Positions 33,437 to 42,311 of a DNA stretch of 64,000 nt are shown here, in pieces. The DNA comes from an uncultured Erysipelotrichaceae bacterium. Lineage in GTDB: Bacteria > Bacillota_I > Bacilli_A > Erysipelotrichales > Erysipelotrichaceae. Numbering within the stretch: the stretch's first letter is position 1; each line of letters starts with the position of its first letter. The notes below the pieces were generated by a model. The model ran no database searches, was not told the DNA's origin, and worked only from the letters and a program-made list of their open reading frames with translations. A program made the translations under genes and the position numbers. Location: positions 1 to 64,000 of the forward strand of contig CAIFEQ010000003.1 of NCBI GenBank assembly GCA_903789495.1. The letters run 5' to 3'.

Positions 33437-34858
33437 ATGCAGTTCAATGCGGAAGTCGATTCCTATCGCAATGACATGATCAGGGACACCTGCAGCCTGA
33501 TCCATATTCCCAGCGTCTATACACCTTCCGACAAAGCCGGCGAGCCTTTTGGGCACGGGATCCGGCAGGCCCTGGATTTCTGTCTGCAGAGAGCCGCGGA
33601 AATGGGCTTCCGGACTGTTAATCTGGATGGCTACTGCGGCTATGCGGAATATGGCGAAGGCAGTTCCTGTGTGATGGCCATGAGCCATCTGGATATTGTC
33701 GATCCAGGCAGCGGCTGGACCCATGAGCCATATGGTGCGGACATCGAGAACGGACGCATCTACGGCCGCGGTGCCCTGGACAACAAGGGACCGGCCATGG
33801 CCCTGCTGTATGCCTTAAAGGCCATCAAGGATACCGGCATCAGCCTGGGCAGACCCGTGCGGATCTTCTTCGGCACCGATGAAGAAGGCGGCGACGGATC
33901 CAACATCATCGATATGTACCGGGATGTGCAGGTCTATCTGGAAAAAGAAAAGATGCCGCTGATGGGATTTACGGTTGAGTCCGTCTTCCCGGCTGTGTAT
34001 GCGGAAAAGGGACTGCTGTTTCTGCGTTTTTCCAGTCCCGTTCCTCTTTCTTCCGGAAAGGTACAGCTGGTCTCGCTGAACGGCGGCGAATCCATCAATA
34101 CCGCAGCCGGCAAGTGCACCCTGACCCTGAAGGCTGAGGATCCTCAGGAAGTATCCCGCCGCCTCGAGGCTTACGCGGATGCCCATGACATGGCCCTGCA
34201 GATTCATACCTTTGACGATCTGATCGTTGTGGATGTGATCGGCCACTCCCAGCATTCCGGCTTCGGTGTCCCGCAGGAGAATGCCAACCTGAGCGCCCTG
34301 GAGCTGCTGGGCGAGACCGGTCTGTTTGAACCGGACGTCAGCCAGGACTGGCAGCATTTCCATTCCGCCTTCGCTGATCAGTACGGCCGCGGCCTGGGCA
34401 TTGAGCAGGAGGATACCTTCTCCGGCAGGCTGACGACGGTGCCCGGGATCCTGCGCTGCGACGGACGCAGTCTGCAGGTGCTGATGGATGTCCGCTATCC
34501 GGTGACCTGCAACTATGAGCAGATGATCGAAAAACTGCAGAAACGTGCCGCTGGCAGAAACGGCCGCCTGGAAGTGCTCAACCACCTGCAGCCGCTCTAC
34601 TATTCTCCCAAGGATCATTTCGTCATCCGGACGCTGATGAATGCCTATCGGGAAATCACCGGTGATGAGGAGCATGAACCGGTGACCCTGGGCGGTTCCA
34701 CCTATGCCAAAGCCATCCCCAACATCATCCCCTTCGGACCGCTGCTGCCCGGCAGAGAACCGGTCGCCCACGTGGCGGATGAATATGTCTACACCCGCGA
34801 TCTGGTGCTCATGAGCCGGATCTATGCCAAGGCACTCTATGATCTGAGCAACGAATAA
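33437..34858 (+). CDS. M20 family metallo-dipeptidase (Sapep/PepV-like)
   Basis: 473 residues, cytoplasmic, expected to cleave dipeptides with Mn or Zn. The metal and catalytic blocks are present: MSHLDIVDPG (His ligand and catalytic Asp), YGRGALDNKGPA (bridging Asp), FGTDEEGG (catalytic and ligand Glu) and the late VAHVADEYV with the last His. The lid domain lies at about 190-330. I start at MQFNAE; the longer frame begins within the promoter. It lies between an AAA+ regulator and convergent peptidase/permease genes, consistent with peptide use. Confidence 0.9.
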   Translation: MQFNAEVDSYRNDMIRDTCSLIHIPSVYTPSDKAGEPFGHGIRQALDFCLQRAAEMGFRTVNLDGYCGYAEYGEGSSCVMAMSHLDIVDPGSGWTHEPYGADIENGRIYGRGALDNKGPAMALLYALKAIKDTGISLGRPVRIFFGTDEEGGDGSNIIDMYRDVQVYLEKEKMPLMGFTVESVFPAVYAEKGLLFLRFSSPVPLSSGKVQLVSLNGGESINTAAGKCTLTLKAEDPQEVSRRLEAYADAHDMALQIHTFDDLIVVDVIGHSQHSGFGVPQENANLSALELLGETGLFEPDVSQDWQHFHSAFADQYGRGLGIEQEDTFSGRLTTVPGILRCDGRSLQVLMDVRYPVTCNYEQMIEKLQKRAAGRNGRLEVLNHLQPLYYSPKDHFVIRTLMNAYREITGDEEHEPVTLGGSTYAKAIPNIIPFGPLLPGREPVAHVADEYVYTRDLVLMSRIYAKALYDLSNE

Positions 34859-34880
34859 ACGGCCGCCGGCCGTTTTTTTA
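34859..34880 (+). terminator. intrinsic terminator of the dipeptidase gene
   Basis: ACGGCC/GGCCGT stem with a GCC loop and seven T. Confidence 0.87.
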
Positions 34881-34897
34881 TCGGCTCAGGTAACAGA

Positions 34898-34932
34898 AAA
34901 GCCTGCTTTCCGCAGGGGAGAGCAGGCTTTCT
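34898..34932 (-). terminator. terminator of the permease/aminopeptidase operon
   Basis: AAGCCTGCT and AGCAGGCTT form a 9-bp stem; the minus-strand reading ends in TTTTCTG. It may also act on the plus strand. Confidence 0.7.
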
Positions 34933-34989
34933 GCCGGTCTGGGAACCGGATATACAGCTCTGGAGAAAAATCTCAAGTATGTCAGCAGG

Positions 34990-36375
34990 TCAGTTCATGT
35001 GCTCCAGGAAGGCCACATAGCCCTTCAGAGCTTCATACAGGTCAGCCTTGGAGATGACCTCATACGGTGCATGCATGTTCTGGACCGCAATGCCGGCATC
35101 GATGACATTCATGTTGTAGTTGCCCATGATGAAGGCGATGGTTCCGCCGCCGCCCTGGTCAACCTTGCCCAGTTCAGCCGTCTGGAAGCAGACCTTCTGC
35201 TCATCGAAGACACGGCGGATCTTGGCCATGTATTCGGCATTGGCATCGTTGGAACCTGCCTTGCCGGCGCGGCCCGTGTACTTGTTGATGACCAGGCCCT
35301 GGCCCAGATAGCAGCAGTTGTTCTTCTCCATGACGGAAGGATAGTTCGGATCAAAGCCGGCACTGACATCGCTCGACAGCATGGTGCTGGCAGCGATGGC
35401 GCGGCGGACAGCCAGGTCAGAGTCGCTGCCCATCAGGTGCAGCAGCTCGGCCATGGTGTTCTCGAAGAACCGGGATTCCATGCCGGTGGCACCGACGGAG
35501 CCGATCTCTTCCTTGTCCACCAGCAGGCAGCAGGCTGTCCGCTTGATCTCAGCAGGCAGTTCCAGCATCGCCTTGTAGCTGGGGAAGGCACAGACCCGGT
35601 CATCGTGGCCATAGGCCATGATCAGGGAGCGGTCGAAGCCAAGGTCTCTGGCTTTGCCGGCCGGGACGACTTCGATTTCCGCCGAGAGGAAGTCTTCCTC
35701 TTCTATGTTGTACTGTTCCTTCAGGATCCGCAGAATGTTGGCCTTGACGGCATCCTTCTCCGTATCCTTCAGCGGCATGGAGCCGATCAGGACATTGAGG
35801 TCTTCGCCTTCGACAACATGGGCGCCGTCCTTCTTCAGCTGGTCGGCAGCCAGGTGGATCAGCAGATCCGAGACCCCGAAGACGGGATCGTCCTCATTCT
35901 CGCCCAGACGGACCGTGACCTTGGTGCCGTCCTTGCGGCAGATGACGCCATGCAGCGCCAGCGGCCGGGCGGTCCACTGATACTTCTTGATGCCGCCATA
36001 GTAATGGGTTTCCAGCAGTGCCATGTCCGTATCTTCATAGAGCGGATTCTGCTTGAGGTCGAGACGCGGGCTGTCGATATGGGCACCCAGGATATTCATG
36101 CCCTTCTCTAGCGGGTCCGTGCCGAGCTGGAACATGACAATGCCCTTGCCCATGTTGGACCGGTAGAGCTTGTCGCCGGCCTTCGGCGCCTTGCCGCTGG
36201 CAATCAGTTCGTCGAGATTCTGATAGCCGGCCTTTTCGATTTCCGCAATGGCGTAGTCGTTGGCTTCCCGTTCGGTCTTGGCATCGCTCAGGAAGTTCTC
36301 ATACTCCTTCGCGAAGGACATGACTTTCTTCAGTTCTGCCTCATCGTAGTTCTTCCAGGCATTCTTCCGATACAT
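34990..36375 (-). CDS. M18 family aminopeptidase
   Basis: 461 residues, a cytoplasmic metallo-aminopeptidase that preferentially removes acidic N-terminal residues in characterised relatives. Metal-site blocks are present: GAHIDSPRLDLK (first His and Asp), VDKEEIGSVGATG (catalytic and ligand Glu), YGHDDRVCAF (bridging Asp) and VQNMHAPYE (last His). The length is normal. It lies 21 nt after the YjeM permease in the same operon, suggesting use of imported amino acids or peptides. Confidence 0.93.
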   Translation of the reverse strand: MYRKNAWKNYDEAELKKVMSFAKEYENFLSDAKTEREANDYAIAEIEKAGYQNLDELIASGKAPKAGDKLYRSNMGKGIVMFQLGTDPLEKGMNILGAHIDSPRLDLKQNPLYEDTDMALLETHYYGGIKKYQWTARPLALHGVICRKDGTKVTVRLGENEDDPVFGVSDLLIHLAADQLKKDGAHVVEGEDLNVLIGSMPLKDTEKDAVKANILRILKEQYNIEEEDFLSAEIEVVPAGKARDLGFDRSLIMAYGHDDRVCAFPSYKAMLELPAEIKRTACCLLVDKEEIGSVGATGMESRFFENTMAELLHLMGSDSDLAVRRAIAASTMLSSDVSAGFDPNYPSVMEKNNCCYLGQGLVINKYTGRAGKAGSNDANAEYMAKIRRVFDEQKVCFQTAELGKVDQGGGGTIAFIMGNYNMNVIDAGIAVQNMHAPYEVISKADLYEALKGYVAFLEHMN

Positions 36376-36396
36376 TCTGCGTATTCCTCCTTCTGT

Positions 36397-37950
36397 TCAG
36401 TGATTGGCTGCGCTGGTGCCGATTTCTCCTTCAATGGGGTCGACGACAGCGGGCTTATTCTTGAGATAGCGGACTTCATATCTGTGATAGAGGACCAGGG
36501 CGGCAATCGAGAAGACCACCGGACCCAGGATCGACCACACTGTGGTCATCATATCACCGTCAATCGCCGGCTGGATGATCGCGAAGACATTCGCGAAGCC
36601 CAGGGTGAAGGTGACGACGAAGGTCCAGAACTTGATGGCGCCTTCGGACTTGTACTGCACGAACGGACGCTCAATGTTGTCCAGCTTCTTGAACTTCGGG
36701 AAGGAAGCGCTGATGAACATATAGGGGATCGTCATGGCAACGTTGCACATGGCCGTCAGGATTTCGAAGAACTTGCCCATGGCGCTGCCGCCGAAGCTGA
36801 CCAGCAGGATCATGGCGACGACGATGGTGCACTGAATCTTCATGGCATTGACCGGCATGCCGTCACTCTCACGGCATTCACCCATCTTGCCCGGCCAGAG
36901 TTCCTTCGGCGTGCCCTGAATCAGCTGCTTCAGCGGCGAATAGGTCAGGGTGAAGAAGGCACCCAGCAGGCTCAGCAGCATGGACAGGCCATAGAGATGA
37001 GCAATGATGCGGCCGCAGGTTGCCTGGACAGCAGCCGAGGCACCGAAGGCAGCGGCTAAGGCTTCGCCGAAGTGCGCGATGATGGCATAGGAGCAGTTGC
37101 CCAGATGGACAGCCGGATCACCCATGACTTCCGACCAGTTGGTGAAAGAACCGACCAGCAGAATCAGCAGGGAGTAGCCGATCACGACAACCACAGAGGC
37201 GATCAGGATGCCCTTCGGGAAGTTCTTCTTGGGATCTTCGGTCTTGTCGACCAGACCGCCGACGGCTTCCAGTCCGCCATAGGCGAACAGGGCATAGACC
37301 ATGAAGGCCAGCGTCAGGATCATGTTCCCGTTATAGGCCGGGTTGACCGAGGTGGTCAGGGAAGAGACACCGTTGAACGGCTCGGCGAACTCACCATGGT
37401 TGATGATCAGGATGAGGATCGAACCGAACAGCACGGCGATGTTCGTAGCCACGCAGGCCTTGCCGCCGATGGCTGTGACTTTCTGAATCTTATCGAGACC
37501 CTTGGTGCTGATCCAGGTCGTCAGGATGATGAACACGCAGGCCAGGGTGCCCAGCAGACGGCTGCCGGACAGACCGAACAGGCTCCAGGATGCCGTGGTA
37601 TCAGCTCCGAAGACGGCGTTGCTGAACGGGACCCAGAGACCCGAGCTCACATTGACCATCCAGATGACATAGGAGGTGTACCACATGAAGGTACCGACGA
37701 AGGCGTACTTAGGTCCGACCGACTTCTCCATCCAGGAGTAGATGCCGCCCTTCTCGTCCTTGAACGCAGAGCCGAACTCCGCGACCATGAAGGCGTACGG
37801 GATGAAGAAGGTAATGCCGGCGATCATGAACCAGGGGATGGAGGCGTAGCCCATCTTGTAGAAGGCACGCGGGATGTTGTTGAAGCCGTAGACGGACGTG
37901 AAGATCATTAAGATCAGGGCCGTCAGGGACAGTTTCTGTGACTTTTCCAT
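36397..37950 (-). CDS. yjeM: APC superfamily amino acid permease (YjeM-like)
   Basis: 517 residues with about 12-13 TM helices. The N-terminal SLTALILMIFTSVYGFNNIP and EFGSAFKDEKGGIYSWME blocks match the glutamate/GABA-antiporter (GadC) side of the APC superfamily, closest to YjeM. Substrate is not proven; an amino acid/product exchanger is likely. AAGGAG precedes the ATG. It is first in an operon with the M18 aminopeptidase and lies downstream of an AAA+ regulator gene in the same direction. Confidence 0.88.
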   Translation of the reverse strand: MEKSQKLSLTALILMIFTSVYGFNNIPRAFYKMGYASIPWFMIAGITFFIPYAFMVAEFGSAFKDEKGGIYSWMEKSVGPKYAFVGTFMWYTSYVIWMVNVSSGLWVPFSNAVFGADTTASWSLFGLSGSRLLGTLACVFIILTTWISTKGLDKIQKVTAIGGKACVATNIAVLFGSILILIINHGEFAEPFNGVSSLTTSVNPAYNGNMILTLAFMVYALFAYGGLEAVGGLVDKTEDPKKNFPKGILIASVVVVIGYSLLILLVGSFTNWSEVMGDPAVHLGNCSYAIIAHFGEALAAAFGASAAVQATCGRIIAHLYGLSMLLSLLGAFFTLTYSPLKQLIQGTPKELWPGKMGECRESDGMPVNAMKIQCTIVVAMILLVSFGGSAMGKFFEILTAMCNVAMTIPYMFISASFPKFKKLDNIERPFVQYKSEGAIKFWTFVVTFTLGFANVFAIIQPAIDGDMMTTVWSILGPVVFSIAALVLYHRYEVRYLKNKPAVVDPIEGEIGTSAANH

Positions 37951-38066
37951 GTTAGATTTCTCTCCTTCACTGTATTGCTGGTAATGAATTATGGTCTTCG
38001 GAAGTTGTCCTTACTGGTGCTTCTTCCGAACGGCTGGGTGATGCTTTCTTCGATCAGGACACCCTC

Positions 38067-38111
38067 ATAATAGTCAAGTTGAAAGCGTTGTCAAATCGCA
38101 TATTTGTGCCA
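38067..38111 (-). promoter_or_regulatory. promoter and possible operator of the yjeM operon
   Basis: -35 TTGACA (38089-38094) and -10 TATTAT (38067-38072) are 16 bp apart. Just upstream is GCATATTTGTGC (38098-38109), an imperfect dyad that may bind the neighbouring AAA+ regulator. The leader to the ATG is about 110 nt with no clear fold. Confidence 0.62.
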
Positions 38112-38154
38112 TATTTTTACAATTTAAGCTGTTATTGATTTATTGAAATCCGGC

Positions 38155-38213
38155 AAAATAAAAATCGAGTCATTTGTGATTTATCGGACTTTTAATAAGT
38201 CAGAAATGACTCG
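38155..38213 (-). terminator. terminator of the TyrR-like regulator gene
   Basis: CGAGTCATTT (38166-38175) and AAATGACTCG (38204-38213) form a 10-bp stem. Its loop contains a second hairpin, GACTT/AAGTC. The minus strand then reads ATTTTTATTTT. Confidence 0.8.
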
Positions 38214-38232
38214 AAAAATTTTTTTAATTTTT

Positions 38233-39189
38233 TTATTTTTTCTTCTTGTGGGAGCGTCCGATCCCGTATTCCCGCATCATGCGGGAGGCCCGGGTCTGGG
38301 TGATATGCAGACCCTTGGCAATCTGATAGGAACTGCCCCAGCGGGCATAGGCCGCTTCCATGATCTGGCGCTTATAGGCATCCACCGCTTCATCAAAGTC
38401 GGCCGGCAGTTCGCTCAGCGTATCCGATCGGGCGGCGGTGATGGTTTCCGGCAGATCGGCCCGGCCGATCTCTTCCTCCCGGGAGATGATCACGGCCCGC
38501 TCCACCACGTTCTCCAGCTCACTGATGTTGCCGGGCCAGTCATACTGCCTGAGCAGGGCTTTGGCCCGGGCCGAGAAATGTTTCTGCATGCCATAGCGCT
38601 TGTTATAGCGCTGCAGGAACTGATTCACGATCTCATCAAAGTCCTCATGCCGGCGGCGCAGCGGGGGAATGTCGAATTCGATGACCCGCAGACTGTAGTA
38701 GAGATCTTCCCGGAACTTGCCCAGCGGGATCTGCTTCTCCAGAGGCAGTGAGGTCGAAGAGATGATCTGTACGCTGGCCGTATGCAGGGTCGAGGTGCCC
38801 CAGCCCCGGTATGTATGCATGGACAGCAATTCCATCACACCGTTCTGCGCATCCATCGGCAGGGCGCCGATCTCATCAATATAAAGAATGCCGCCCTCGG
38901 CTGCCGCCACGGCACCGGGATCGTCGGGATCATCGCCGAACATCATCCGCCCGGCCTGATCGGCCGGAACGGAGAGACAGTGGAAGACCACATACGGACC
39001 CTTGGAACGGTGCGAGGTCTGGTGAATATAGCGGGCCAGGCGGGACTTGCCGCTGCCCCGCTCGCCGGTCAGCAGAATGGCCGAGTCAAAATTGGCAATC
39101 CGTTCAATGGTTGTCCTGATTTCCTGCATGGCTTCACTGCGAAAGACAATCGACTCTTCCGCCGCGGGCTGCTGAACCATTTCCTTCAT
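38233..39189 (-). CDS. AAA+ regulator, TyrR/PspF-like, lacking GAFTGA
   Basis: 318 residues with no sensor domain: an AAA+ ATPase followed by a TyrR-like HTH (YQIAKGLHITQTRASRMMREYGI) and a Lys-rich end. Walker A is GERGSGKS and Walker B ILYIDEIG. Between them the usual ELFG...GAFTGA stretch reads MMFGDDPDDPGAVAAAEGG, so the sigma-54 contact loop is absent, as in TyrR proteins that work with the main sigma factor. The ATG at 39189 has AAGGG at 8 nt; an ATG two codons earlier is possible. The next operon downstream (yjeM and aminopeptidase) is its likely target. Confidence 0.87.
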   Translation of the reverse strand: MKEMVQQPAAEESIVFRSEAMQEIRTTIERIANFDSAILLTGERGSGKSRLARYIHQTSHRSKGPYVVFHCLSVPADQAGRMMFGDDPDDPGAVAAAEGGILYIDEIGALPMDAQNGVMELLSMHTYRGWGTSTLHTASVQIISSTSLPLEKQIPLGKFREDLYYSLRVIEFDIPPLRRRHEDFDEIVNQFLQRYNKRYGMQKHFSARAKALLRQYDWPGNISELENVVERAVIISREEEIGRADLPETITAARSDTLSELPADFDEAVDAYKRQIMEAAYARWGSSYQIAKGLHITQTRASRMMREYGIGRSHKKKK

Positions 39190-39314
39190 GAACATTTCCC
39201 TTACTGTTCTTATTTTAACATGCTTCCCCTTTCCGGCCAGCCCGTCTCCGGCGGCCCGGCAGGACCCTCAGGAAGATCCGTTTTTCTTCTTTTCCGGGAA
39301 AATGCAGAAGGCTG

Positions 39315-39344
39315 TTGACATTCCTTCCGGTCCGTCACTAGAAT
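39315..39344 (+). promoter_or_regulatory. promoter of yitT
   Basis: -35 TTGACA (39315-39320), 18-bp spacer, -10 TAGAAT (39339-39344). Predicted start near 39351 gives an 84-nt leader. Confidence 0.72.
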
Positions 39345-39365
39345 GTTGGCTGTCTTCAGGTCAGG

Positions 39366-39410
39366 AAAGCGGTCTAGGTTTCCCCGGACGGGGCAGCGGC
39401 TGCTTTTTTT
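39366..39410 (+). terminator. intrinsic terminator inside the yitT leader (candidate attenuator)
   Basis: AAAGCGGTC (39366-39374) pairs with GGCTGCTTT (39398-39406), 9 bp with two G-U. The loop holds an inner CCCC/GGGG hairpin. Seven T follow (39404-39410). It lies after the promoter and 24 nt before the ATG, so it must be bypassed for expression. It does not match a riboswitch class I can recognise. Confidence 0.68.
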
Positions 39411-39434
39411 CGGGTAGGAAATGGAGGCATTCAC

Positions 39435-40280
39435 ATGAAAAACCGGATGAAGAAAAACCTGTATATCATCTGCGGCACCGTCATCGTCGCACTCGGCGTG
39501 GAGTTCTTTGTCTATCCCCTGCATATTCTGGCCGGCGGCAGTGCCGGCATTGCCGTCGCGCTGTATCCTCTGCTGCATATCAATCAGACCCTGATGGCCA
39601 ACATCTTCGTGATGGGCTTTCTGGTGCTGGGACTGTTTGTGCTGGGCCGGGAATTCTTCATGAGCAGCGTCCTGTCATCGGTGCTGTTCACGGTGCTGAC
39701 CACCCTGCTGTCCCCGTACGTCACGGCCCCGGACATCTCTCCGGCCATGTCGGCCTTCTATGCCGGTCTGATGTCCGGCACCGGTATCGGCCTGGTCATG
39801 CGGGCCGGCGGTTCTACCGGCGGAACGGATGTGCCGGAACTGATCCTGCACAAGATCACCGGCATCAAGCTGCCCACTATCGTGCTGCTGTTTGAAGGCA
39901 GCATCGTTCTTCTGGGCGTGTTCTCCTATGGCATCGAAGCTGCCCTGACCGGCCTGATCGCGGTCATGGTCTCTTCCTATACCATGGGCCGGATCCTGAC
40001 CATGAACGGTGCCCCCTCCAAGTCGGTACAGATCGTTTCCGAGCATCACAAGGAAATCGGCGAAGCCATTCAGACCGAACTCAACCGCGGCATGACGCTG
40101 ATTCCGGCAGCCGGCGGCTATCATGGCGAAGCCAGAGAGATCCTGCTGGTCGTTGTAGCCAACAGCCAGTACGGGACGCTGATCGACATCATCAACCGCA
40201 TCGACCCGCATGCCTTCGTGATCACCATCGACGCTTCCGACATGCATGGCCAGGGCTTTACCTACCCGGCCGCCAGCTGA
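39435..40280 (+). CDS. YitT family membrane protein
   Basis: 281 residues: five or six TM helices (about 8-190) and a C-terminal DUF2179 cytoplasmic domain (about 195-275). Typical blocks are YPLHILAGGSAGIAV, RAGGSTGGTDV and GRILTMNGAPSKSVQIVSEH. Function of the family is not firmly known. GGAGG lies 7 nt before the ATG. Expression appears controlled by a terminator in its leader. Confidence 0.88.
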   Translation: MKNRMKKNLYIICGTVIVALGVEFFVYPLHILAGGSAGIAVALYPLLHINQTLMANIFVMGFLVLGLFVLGREFFMSSVLSSVLFTVLTTLLSPYVTAPDISPAMSAFYAGLMSGTGIGLVMRAGGSTGGTDVPELILHKITGIKLPTIVLLFEGSIVLLGVFSYGIEAALTGLIAVMVSSYTMGRILTMNGAPSKSVQIVSEHHKEIGEAIQTELNRGMTLIPAAGGYHGEAREILLVVVANSQYGTLIDIINRIDPHAFVITIDASDMHGQGFTYPAAS

Positions 40281-40304
40281 ATCACTTTCGTCTTTCATCC
40301 GTTC

Positions 40305-40327
40305 AGCGGGATCAGGTCCCGCTTTTC
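40305..40327 (+). terminator. intrinsic terminator of yitT
   Basis: AGCGGGA and TCCCGCT form a 7-bp stem followed by TTTCTTC. Confidence 0.78.
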
Positions 40328-40341
40328 TTCTGCCGGCCAAT

Positions 40342-40377
40342 AAAAAGCCCCCGCTGCCGCAGGAGCAGAAAGGGCTT
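40342..40377 (-). terminator. intrinsic terminator of ABC exporter operon 2
   Basis: On the minus strand AAGCCC pairs with GGGCTT around an inner CTGC/GCAG hairpin, followed by TTTTTA. Confidence 0.72.
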
Positions 40378-40388
40378 CGGGGGGAACG

Positions 40389-42311
40389 TTATTCGAGTTC
40401 GAAGGCACCGGTATAGAGCTGGTAGTAGGGACCCTTCTTGGCGATCAGATCCTCGTGGCTGCCGCGCTCGATGATGCGGCCGTGATCCAGGACCATGATC
40501 ACATCGGAGTTGCGGACCGTCGACAGACGGTGGGCGATGACGAAGACCGTGCGGCCTTTCATCAGGTTGTCCATGCCGCTCTGCACCAGGGATTCGGTCC
40601 GGGTGTCGATGGAAGAGGTTGCCTCATCCAGGATCATGACCGGCGGATCGGAGACAGCAGCCCGGGCAATGGAGAGCAGCTGCCGCTGGCCCTGGGAAAG
40701 ACCGGCGCCGCCGCCTTTCAGCACGGTGTTGTACCCGTCCGGCAGCATCCGGATGAAGCTGTCCGCATTGGCCAGCTTGGCCGCTTCGATGCACTGTTCA
40801 TCGGTGGCGTCCGGATTGCCGAAACGGATATTCTCCATGACGGTATCCGTGAAGAGGCTGACATCCTGCAGGACCATGCCCAGGGAACGGCGCAGATCCT
40901 GCTTTTTGATCTTGTTGATGTTGATGCCGTCGTAGCGGATCTTGCCGTCCTCGATGTCGTAGAAGCGGTTGATCAGGTTGGTGATGGTTGTCTTGCCGGC
41001 GCCGGTGGCACCGACAAAGGCCACCTTCTGACCCGGTCTGGCATACAGGGTAATGTCATGCAGGACCATCTTGTCCGGGGTATACCCGAAGTCGACATGA
41101 TCCATCACGATATCCCCGGCCAGCTTCGTATAAGTGATCGTCCCGTCATGATGCGGATGCTTCCAGGCCCACTGGCCGGTTCTTTCGCTGCACTCTTCCA
41201 GGGTGCCGTCTTCCTTTTCCCGGCAGTTGACCAGGGTGACATAGCCGTCATCGACCTCCGGCTCTTCATCCATGAAGGCGAAGATCCGGGTCGCACCGGC
41301 CAGGGCCATGATGATGGAATTCACCTGGCTGGAGACCTGGGAAAGCGGGTTGAGGAAGGAACGCGTCAGGGTCAGGAAGGAAGCGATCATGCCCAGGGTC
41401 AGGACGTTCTGGCCGCTGAGCACGCCGTAGTTGGCGGTGCCGGAAATGGCCATATAGCCGCCCAGGATGGCAATCAGGACATAGATGCCGTAGCTGATGG
41501 CATTGAGGATCGGCATCATGGCGTTGGACTGCGCATTGGCCGAAGAGGAACTCTGCCGCCAGGCCTCGTTCTTCGCCAGCAGGCCGTCGATGGACTGCTG
41601 TTCATGGTTGAAGACCTTGATCACCTTCTGGCCGTTGATCATCTCTTCCACATAGCCGTCCAGAGCACCGAGATCCGCCTGCTGCCTGGTGAAGCTGCGG
41701 CTGGAAGAAGAGGCAATCTTCCGGATGACCAGCAGCATCGGGATGAGCAGCACCGCCACGGCCAGGGTCAGCCAGACGCTGATGTACAGCATGCAGCACA
41801 GCACGGCGATCATGGTGACCAGCGAGGAGAAGATCTGGGGCAGGGACTGGGCAATCATCTGCCGCAGCGTGTCCGTATCGTTCGTATAGATGCTCATGAT
41901 GTCGCCATGGCTGTGGGTGTCAAAGTAGCGCACCGGCAGCTTTTCCATCTTTTCGAACATCTCATTCCGGATATCCCGCAGGGTACCCTGGGCAATGCTG
42001 ACCGAGACCCGGTTATAGACCAGGGTGCCGATGACGCCGGCCAGGAAGATGCCGGCAAGGACGCTCAGCAGATGCACCAGACCGGAGTAGTCCGGATCCG
42101 TGCTGCCCACCAGGGGCATGATGTAGTCATCAATCAGGGTTTCGATGAACATCGAGGAAGCAGCCGAGGCGATGGCCGACAGGATGATGCACACCGCCAC
42201 CAGGACCATGCTCCGGCGGTATTTCCCCATATAGGTCAGCAGACGCTTCATGGTTCCCGTACTCATGTGGCTGCTGCTCTGTTTCTTTTCTGTTACTGCG
42301 GCTTCAGTCAT
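40389..42311 (-). CDS. ABC exporter subunit, canonical ATP site (heterodimer 2)
   Basis: 640 residues, starting at MTEAAV (GGGAGG 8 nt upstream). Six TM helices, then an NBD with GATGAGKTT, LSQGQ, VMILDEATSS and IAHRLST. The TMD-NBD linker has an insertion of about 45 residues (GYVTLVNC, RTGQWAWKHPHHD) matching that of the first exporter. It overlaps the partner gene by 8 nt. Clearly a paralogue of the gene at 18441-20456; drug or lipid export is the likely role. Confidence 0.9.
   Translation of the reverse strand: MTEAAVTEKKQSSSHMSTGTMKRLLTYMGKYRRSMVLVAVCIILSAIASAASSMFIETLIDDYIMPLVGSTDPDYSGLVHLLSVLAGIFLAGVIGTLVYNRVSVSIAQGTLRDIRNEMFEKMEKLPVRYFDTHSHGDIMSIYTNDTDTLRQMIAQSLPQIFSSLVTMIAVLCCMLYISVWLTLAVAVLLIPMLLVIRKIASSSSRSFTRQQADLGALDGYVEEMINGQKVIKVFNHEQQSIDGLLAKNEAWRQSSSSANAQSNAMMPILNAISYGIYVLIAILGGYMAISGTANYGVLSGQNVLTLGMIASFLTLTRSFLNPLSQVSSQVNSIIMALAGATRIFAFMDEEPEVDDGYVTLVNCREKEDGTLEECSERTGQWAWKHPHHDGTITYTKLAGDIVMDHVDFGYTPDKMVLHDITLYARPGQKVAFVGATGAGKTTITNLINRFYDIEDGKIRYDGININKIKKQDLRRSLGMVLQDVSLFTDTVMENIRFGNPDATDEQCIEAAKLANADSFIRMLPDGYNTVLKGGGAGLSQGQRQLLSIARAAVSDPPVMILDEATSSIDTRTESLVQSGMDNLMKGRTVFVIAHRLSTVRNSDVIMVLDHGRIIERGSHEDLIAKKGPYYQLYTGAFELE

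Noticed and set aside
38098-38111. sigma-54-like element (TGGCAC and TGC on the minus strand) before yjeM
   Set aside because: GG and GC are 9 rather than 10 nt apart, and a standard TTGACA-N16-TATTAT promoter overlaps the region. Both local AAA+ regulators lack GAFTGA.
39381-39400. possible guanidine riboswitch (CCGGACGG word) in the yitT leader
   Set aside because: The hairpin pairing does not place an ACGR tetraloop on a G-C stem as in guanidine-II, and the guanidine-III pseudoknot is not formed. Kept only as an unclassified attenuator.
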